This document shows positions 21,276 to 25,690 of a stretch of 25,690 nt of DNA, one piece after another. Where the stretch lies: contig URGS01000026.1 in the NCBI GenBank assembly GCA_900547415.1, positions 1-25,690 of the forward strand, read 5' to 3'. Both the position numbers and the translations under genes were made by a program. Below the pieces are notes generated by a model. That model saw only the letters and a list, made by a program, of their open reading frames with translations, was not told the origin of the DNA and ran no database searches. This DNA comes from an uncultured Phascolarctobacterium sp. Lineage in GTDB: Bacteria; Bacillota; Negativicutes; Acidaminococcales; Acidaminococcaceae. How positions within the stretch are numbered: position 1 is the stretch's first letter; each line of letters starts with the position of its first letter.

Positions 21276-22763
21276 TTATTTGTTAGGATAGAATCCAGAA
21301 GGAGCGTAGCTCAGATTGATCATGATATTCTTAACCTGAGTATAGTGATCCAGAATCATCTTGTGGGTTTCGCGGCCAATACCAGAGGTTTTGTAGCCAC
21401 CAAAGGGAGCGTGCTCAGGAATCTGGTTATAGGTATTTACCCACATACGACCAGTTTCAATATTACGAGCTACGCGAATGGCTCTATTAATATCCTTAGT
21501 CCAAACTGCACCGCCCAAGCCATATTCGCTGTCATTAGCCATAGCTACAACCTCGTCCTCGTCGTGGAACTTAATTACCACAGCTACAGGGCCAAAGATT
21601 TCTTCCTGAGCTACACGCATATCGTTAGTTACATCAGTAATAAGAGTAGGCTTCAGGAAGCAGCCCTTAGCCAGTTCACCCTCGTCAGCACGCACGCCGC
21701 CGCAGGCAATGGTAGCCCCCTCTTCCTTGGCAATATCAACATAGCTGAGAATCTTTTTAACCTGAGCTTCGTTGATTTGAGCACCCATTTGAGTGTCTTC
21801 GTTCCAGGGTAGACCAACCTTGACATTCTCAAAGGCCTTAACAAGAGCAGGAACGAATTTATCGTAAATAGTATCTTGAACAAAGATACGGCTGCCAGCA
21901 CAGCAAACCTGACCTTGGTTAAAGAGAATGCCCAGCTGTGCACCATCAATAGCCTGATCAAAATCGCAGTCGTCAAAGTAAATGTTGGCACTCTTACCGC
22001 CCAGCTCCAAGGTAGAGGGAATGATGCGGTTAGCAGCAGCCAGACCTACATCGCGGCCAACCTCGGTGGAACCAGTAAAGGCCAGCTTGCTAAAGCCAGG
22101 ATGCTCTAAGATATCTTGCCCGGACTTGGAGCCAGCACCAGTGATTACGTTCAGTACGCCTGCAGGAAGAACGCCTTCAATGAGACGAACAAATTCCAGA
22201 ATAGAAAGACTTGCTTCCTTGGAAGGTTTCAGCACAGTGCAATCGCCTGCTGCCAGTACGGGAGCCAGCTTCCACGCTGCCATCAGGAATGGGAAGTTCC
22301 AAGGAATAATCTGGCCAACTACGCCCAAGGGTTCGCGGAGTACGAGGGACAGAAACTGCTCATTGAGAACTGAGGCAGTTCCCTCCTCAGCCAAAATGCA
22401 GCCTGCAAAATAGCGGAAATGCTGTGCACTCAGGGGGATATCAACATTCATAGTCTCGCGAATAGGCTTGCCATTATCCATACTCTCTACCATTGCCAAG
22501 TGCTCTTTATTAGCATCAATAATATCAGCAATTTTATTTAAGATAGCTGCACGCTGTGCAGGAGTAGTTTTCTTCCAGGTTTTGAAAGCTTCCCAAGCAG
22601 CCGTTACAGCATCATCTACGTCCTCACGGGTAGCCTGAGCACATACAGCCAGAACGCTGCCATCTGCAGGACTGGTTGCAGTGTAAGTATCACCATTGGA
22701 TGCCTCACGCCATTGACCGTTAATATAAAGACCATATCTTTCCTGTAATTTTACTTTTTCCAT
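21276..22763 (-). CDS. NAD(P)-dependent aldehyde dehydrogenase
   Basis: This 495-aa member of the classical aldehyde dehydrogenase family oxidises an aldehyde to its acid in the cytosol. Catalytic residues are complete: N156 in IPWNFPF, K179 in LKPSKEAS, E253 in LELGGK and the nucleophile C287 in GQVCCAG. The co-substrate loop FTGSTEVGR is present. Sequence and length suggest the betaine/gamma-amino-aldehyde type (AldA/AldB-like), but the substrate cannot be fixed. AAAGGAGG precedes the ATG. It diverges from a MocR/GabR-type regulator with a palindromic spacer, an arrangement usual for regulation of amino-acid or amine degradation. Confidence 0.93.
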   Translation of the reverse strand: MEKVKLQERYGLYINGQWREASNGDTYTATSPADGSVLAVCAQATREDVDDAVTAAWEAFKTWKKTTPAQRAAILNKIADIIDANKEHLAMVESMDNGKPIRETMNVDIPLSAQHFRYFAGCILAEEGTASVLNEQFLSLVLREPLGVVGQIIPWNFPFLMAAWKLAPVLAAGDCTVLKPSKEASLSILEFVRLIEGVLPAGVLNVITGAGSKSGQDILEHPGFSKLAFTGSTEVGRDVGLAAANRIIPSTLELGGKSANIYFDDCDFDQAIDGAQLGILFNQGQVCCAGSRIFVQDTIYDKFVPALVKAFENVKVGLPWNEDTQMGAQINEAQVKKILSYVDIAKEEGATIACGGVRADEGELAKGCFLKPTLITDVTNDMRVAQEEIFGPVAVVIKFHDEDEVVAMANDSEYGLGGAVWTKDINRAIRVARNIETGRMWVNTYNQIPEHAPFGGYKTSGIGRETHKMILDHYTQVKNIMINLSYAPSGFYPNK

Positions 22764-22799
22764 ATATATATCCTCCTTTGGATGACTATTCTTATTTAT

Positions 22800-22828
22800 G
22801 CCTTAGGCTAAGGCTTTTGCCTTGCCTT
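22800..22828. promoter_or_regulatory. Palindromic GCCTT cluster, probable regulator site
   Basis: GCCTTAGGCTAAGGC (22800-22814) is a perfect inverted repeat. Two more GCCTT copies follow at 22819 and 22824, the second inside the -35 of the rightward promoter. MocR/GabR proteins bind repeated half-sites between divergent genes, so this is the likely operator. Confidence 0.6.
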
Positions 22829-22850
22829 TGCTATGTGCTTATTATATAAT
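22822..22850 (+). promoter_or_regulatory. Promoter of the MocR-type regulator
   Basis: TTGCCT (22822-22827), a 17-nt spacer and a perfect TATAAT (22845-22850). The -35 overlaps the GCCTT cluster, so autoregulation is likely. Confidence 0.75.
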
Positions 22851-22909
22851 GATATTGGCTCTATTAAAAGAATCATTTTACGAATATTTTTTAGAACCAA
22901 GGAGGAGCT

Positions 22910-24337
22910 ATGTTAACATATGATCTAAGTCAGAGAGGAAGTATGCCTCTTTATGATTATTTATATCAATGTATCCGTGAAGACATCATCAACGGCAGAC
23001 TGCAGCCCGGAGAACGTCTGCCATCCAAAAGAACTCTGGCACAGCATCTGAATGTTGGCACTATCACTGTTGCCAACGCCTACGCTCAGCTTGTAACCGA
23101 GGGCTATTTGGCAGCTCAGGAAAAAAAGGGCTATTTTGTCCTTAATATAGGCAACTACCAGAAGCGAAAAGCCAACCTAGAAGAGTTGGCCGAGCCTCAG
23201 GAAAAAGAATACTATGCAGATTTTAAGGCCAATCGTATAAGTCTGCAAAGCTTTCCTCTTTCAACCTGGAACAAGCTTATGCGCGAAACCCTGTCCATTC
23301 ACAACGAGGCACTGCTTAAAACAGTTCCCTATAACGGTGTCTATGAGCTGCGCAAGGCCATCGCCGACTATCTGGCTGCCAACAGAGCCATGACAGTTCA
23401 GCCATCGCAAATCATCATTGGTGCTGGAACAGAATACCTTTATAGCAGACTTATGCAAACCTTTGGCAGAGCCTGCACATTTGCCATTGAAGATCCAGGC
23501 TACAAAAAATTCGCTGCTATTTCGGCCAGCTTTGGCAATCCCTGGAAATATATACCTATTGACGAAGGTGGCCTGATGATTGACAAGCTGGAAGAAAGCG
23601 ACGCAGACGTGGTTCATCTTTCACCTGCCAACCATTTTCCCACTGGCATTGTTATGCCCATTAGCCGTCGTCTGGAGCTATTTAATTGGGTTAATAGAAC
23701 CAGCAAGCGCTATATTATTGAAGACGACTATGACAGCGAATTTCGATACAACGGACGCTTTATTCCGCCTCTTTTTGCCCAAGATACCCAAAACAAGGTT
23801 ATCTATATGAATACCTTTAGTAAAAGCCTGGTGCCATCACTGCGCATAAGCTACATGATACTTCCTCCAAAGCTGCTGGAACGCTACGAAAGCACCATGA
23901 GCTTTTACTCCTGCACTGTGTCCAGCTTTGAGCAATATACCTTGGCCCGCTTCATCTCTGAAGGCTATTTAGAGCGTCATATTAACCGTATGCGCAATTA
24001 TTACAAGGAACAGAGAGCATTGATACTCAATGCTATAAAAAACTCCTGCCTAGGCGAAAATGCAGTTATTACCGAACGCAATGCAGGCACCCATTTCCTG
24101 CTGACTGTAAAAACAACCCTCAGCGAAAAAGAGATACGCCAAAGAGCTCGTGCTGCCAATATGAATATTTCTATGCTTTCAGATTATCGCTACGAGCACA
24201 GAGCAGATGACGAGCACACCTTAGTCATTAACTACGCTGGTATTCCCCAGGATAGGCTGGGAGAAATTATCCACTGTCTTGCAGGTATTTTTCCTGAATG
24301 CAGCCACCAATGCTACCAGAATTGTATAAACAAATAG
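22910..24337 (+). CDS. MocR/GabR-type PLP-dependent transcription regulator
   Basis: This 475-aa fusion protein has a GntR-type winged helix (residues about 12-80, with GRLQPGERLPSKRTLAQHL and the second helix near TITVANAY) and a class I aminotransferase domain (about 105-465). The PLP lysine is K305 in TFSKSLVPSLR, and the EDDYDSEF motif (271-278) holds the ring-contacting aspartate. Such proteins sense an amine or amino acid by forming an adduct with PLP and regulate the adjacent genes. It diverges from the aldehyde dehydrogenase, so it very probably controls it. AAGGAGG precedes the ATG. The effector is unknown. Confidence 0.94.
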   Translation: MLTYDLSQRGSMPLYDYLYQCIREDIINGRLQPGERLPSKRTLAQHLNVGTITVANAYAQLVTEGYLAAQEKKGYFVLNIGNYQKRKANLEELAEPQEKEYYADFKANRISLQSFPLSTWNKLMRETLSIHNEALLKTVPYNGVYELRKAIADYLAANRAMTVQPSQIIIGAGTEYLYSRLMQTFGRACTFAIEDPGYKKFAAISASFGNPWKYIPIDEGGLMIDKLEESDADVVHLSPANHFPTGIVMPISRRLELFNWVNRTSKRYIIEDDYDSEFRYNGRFIPPLFAQDTQNKVIYMNTFSKSLVPSLRISYMILPPKLLERYESTMSFYSCTVSSFEQYTLARFISEGYLERHINRMRNYYKEQRALILNAIKNSCLGENAVITERNAGTHFLLTVKTTLSEKEIRQRARAANMNISMLSDYRYEHRADDEHTLVINYAGIPQDRLGEIIHCLAGIFPECSHQCYQNCINK

Positions 24338-24373
24338 AACCAGATTGGGGAATTAGTATAGCATAATAGTAAA

Positions 24374-24415
24374 AGAGACTTGCCAAATGAGGGGTCACCT
24401 CAAAAGCAAGTCTCT
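24374..24415. terminator. Bidirectional terminator between convergent genes
   Basis: AGAGACTTGC pairs with GCAAGTCTCT (10 bp), with an inner stem TGAGG/CCTCA. TGTTT follows on + and TTTTAC on -. It lies between the MocR gene and the ADP-ribosylglycohydrolase, whose stop codon is only 4 bases to the right. Confidence 0.88.
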
Positions 24416-24418
24416 TGT

Positions 24419-25363
24419 TTACATACACAGCTGGTAAATCATATCCTTACCACGCAGATCATCAATCCACTTCTCAGGAATAGATTCGTAGCCATAATAC
24501 AGAGCTGCCATACCTCCAGCAATAGCTGCCACACTGTCAGTATCATCGCCTAAGGAAACTGCCTTTACAAGGCAGTCTCTAAAATTGTAGGTGGTAGCAA
24601 AGCACCACAGCGCAGCCTCTAATGAATCTACTACAAAGCCACTGCTTTTGATAGATTCCATTGGCAAATTGCTAAAGCTTTTAAAATCAAAAAGACGCTT
24701 ATACAAGTTCATAGCTTCTGCGGAAAAAAGCGACTTGGCACTTTCATAAATGACTCGTAGCTGTGTACTCATAAATTCTAGCCTTTGAGCATCACTCATA
24801 TCGACATTATTATTACTTCTTAATTCTATAATTTGCAGACACAAGCTAACATAGATATAGCATGCTAAAATGCACACCTTATGTGCATGTGTAAGGCTTG
24901 ACACACGGCGAACGACATCATATATATCAGCCTGCTTATTCTTATGTAAATAAAATACTACTGGAATAATTCGCATTAAAGATCCGTTGCCACATTCTCT
25001 AAAGCCTTTGCAGCCGCATTCCGCTAAAGGCACGCCGTTATAGTAATGTTGGATAGCCTTTCTGGTAGCCATTCCCACATCAATAGGCTCGCCATCACAG
25101 GTCATATAACCATAACCCAACCACGCCACAAAACGCTTCATAATATCCTCATCATTAAGCTGCCAATTGTTTTCCTTAAGACTTGCCAATGTGCACAAGG
25201 TAGTAGCTGTATCATCAGAAAAAGTTCCTTTTGGCAGTGCCCAATCCAACATCTGCATAATATTTCTTTGTTGACATCTTTCCCTGCTATGAAATTGTAC
25301 TGGTAAACCAAGAGCATCGCCCACAGCCACGCCCATAATAGCTGTTAAATATAAATTATTCAT
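24419..25363 (-). CDS. ADP-ribosylglycohydrolase family protein
   Basis: This 314-aa DraG/ARH-type metalloenzyme typically removes ADP-ribose from proteins or nucleic acids. Motifs are GVAVGDALGLP (11-21), SDDT (49-52, metal ligands), GNGSLMRIIP, and the C-terminal SLGDDTDSVAAIAGG with D273/D274/D276 completing the two-magnesium site. A longer frame begins at 25402, but ATG at 25363 has GGAGG 5 nt away and gives the family start MNNLYLTAIMG. It is a single gene with an extended -10 at 25418-25426. No ADP-ribosyltransferase (DarT or similar) is next to it, so its target is open; it could also act on small ADP-ribosyl metabolites. Confidence 0.92.
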   Translation of the reverse strand: MNNLYLTAIMGVAVGDALGLPVQFHSRERCQQRNIMQMLDWALPKGTFSDDTATTLCTLASLKENNWQLNDEDIMKRFVAWLGYGYMTCDGEPIDVGMATRKAIQHYYNGVPLAECGCKGFRECGNGSLMRIIPVVFYLHKNKQADIYDVVRRVSSLTHAHKVCILACYIYVSLCLQIIELRSNNNVDMSDAQRLEFMSTQLRVIYESAKSLFSAEAMNLYKRLFDFKSFSNLPMESIKSSGFVVDSLEAALWCFATTYNFRDCLVKAVSLGDDTDSVAAIAGGMAALYYGYESIPEKWIDDLRGKDMIYQLCM

Positions 25364-25417
25364 AATTACCTCCACAAACTTTTCTCTAAATTTTAATATC
25401 AACCTTTCGTTATAGTA

Positions 25418-25426
25418 ATTATAGCA
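25418..25426 (-). promoter_or_regulatory. Extended -10 for the ADP-ribosylglycohydrolase
   Basis: The minus strand reads TGCTATAAT, a perfect TGn-TATAAT, about 55 bases before the ATG. No matching -35 is seen. Confidence 0.5.
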
Positions 25427-25643
25427 AATTTATAACACAACTGGTCACATAAAAAGCGACAAAAAATATAAATTCACATCATATTAATGTATTTACTGTA
25501 GATTTATATATAATGTCTTTATGTAGCTGATAACGTCAATCCACAGTAACTTATCGGATATTTTATGAAAACAATTTTAATCCTAAATATTGCAGAATAC
25601 TCTGTTAAGAATGTTAAATTTATGTCACGTCTTTTTGGTTCTT

Positions 25644-25689
25644 TAACTAATCTTGGGGTCTAGTGAAAACTAGATTCCGGGATTAGTTA
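25644..25689 (+). other. 20-bp stem-loop at the right edge
   Basis: Twenty consecutive pairs join 25644-25663 to 25670-25689, around the 6-nt loop TGAAAA. Four are G-U pairs (T53/G80, T54/G79, G57/T76, G58/T75, last two digits given), which pair only in + strand RNA. No ORF surrounds it. It may be an intrinsic terminator or the start of a structured RNA or leader; what follows lies outside the window. A weak promoter-like TTGCAG lies at 25590. Confidence 0.65.
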
Positions 25690-25690
25690 T

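Noticed and set aside
24419..25363. DarT/DarG-type toxin-antitoxin system
   Set aside because: The protein is of the DraG/ARH type rather than the macrodomain type, and no ADP-ribosyltransferase gene is adjacent.

Overview
The window looks like chromosome from a Gram-negative-type (diderm) Firmicute, most plausibly class Negativicutes, perhaps Acidaminococcaceae such as Phascolarctobacterium. This is inference from three things seen here: the Firmicute cluster rapZ-yvcK-whiA, Firmicute-style AGGAGG ribosome sites with several GTG/TTG starts, and a decayed piece of an outer-membrane beta-barrel protein at 12310-12462 ending in the aromatic motif typical of porins. The content is mostly housekeeping and metabolic, with no phage, insertion sequence or CRISPR array.

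Left edge to 3.8 kb. A strong leftward promoter and boxA-like leader at 1-85 suggest an rRNA operon just outside the window. Next come a SCIFF ranthipeptide precursor (six cysteines, 48 aa) and its radical SAM/SPASM maturase, both leftward and separated by a hairpin. Divergent from them lies a rightward thiol/iron-sulfur group: a 43-aa CXXC peptide of the CD1871A type, a polyferredoxin-like membrane protein and a TlpA-like lipoprotein.

3.8-7.6 kb. A leftward operon encodes an NhaC-family antiporter and two tandem but diverged isoaspartyl dipeptidases. One copy keeps the metal-bridging lysine; the other carries glutamate there.

8.0-12.2 kb. The conserved cluster rapZ, yvcK, whiA is followed by a translationally coupled polysaccharide deacetylase (cell-envelope and carbon-flux control). 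12.2-16.7 kb holds the porin relic, bioB with a BirA-type operator over its start site, a lipoprotein, an unannotated 38-aa ORF, a frameshifted lipoprotein gene, and a PurH-type AICAR formyltransferase behind a ZTP riboswitch.

16.8-21.2 kb. Rightward genes are a PflX-like radical SAM protein, uraA, a DEDDh exonuclease and a small membrane protein. A leftward TM1266-family regulator lies among them. A structured non-coding segment at 20975-21188 ends in a terminator.

21.2-25.7 kb. An aldehyde dehydrogenase diverges from a MocR/GabR-type regulator across a palindromic spacer, followed by an ADP-ribosylglycohydrolase. The right edge holds a 20-bp stem-loop that pairs fully only as + strand RNA. 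The most interesting items are the ranthipeptide/thiol-redox divergon, the paired dipeptidases with different metal ligands, and the unexplained structured RNAs.
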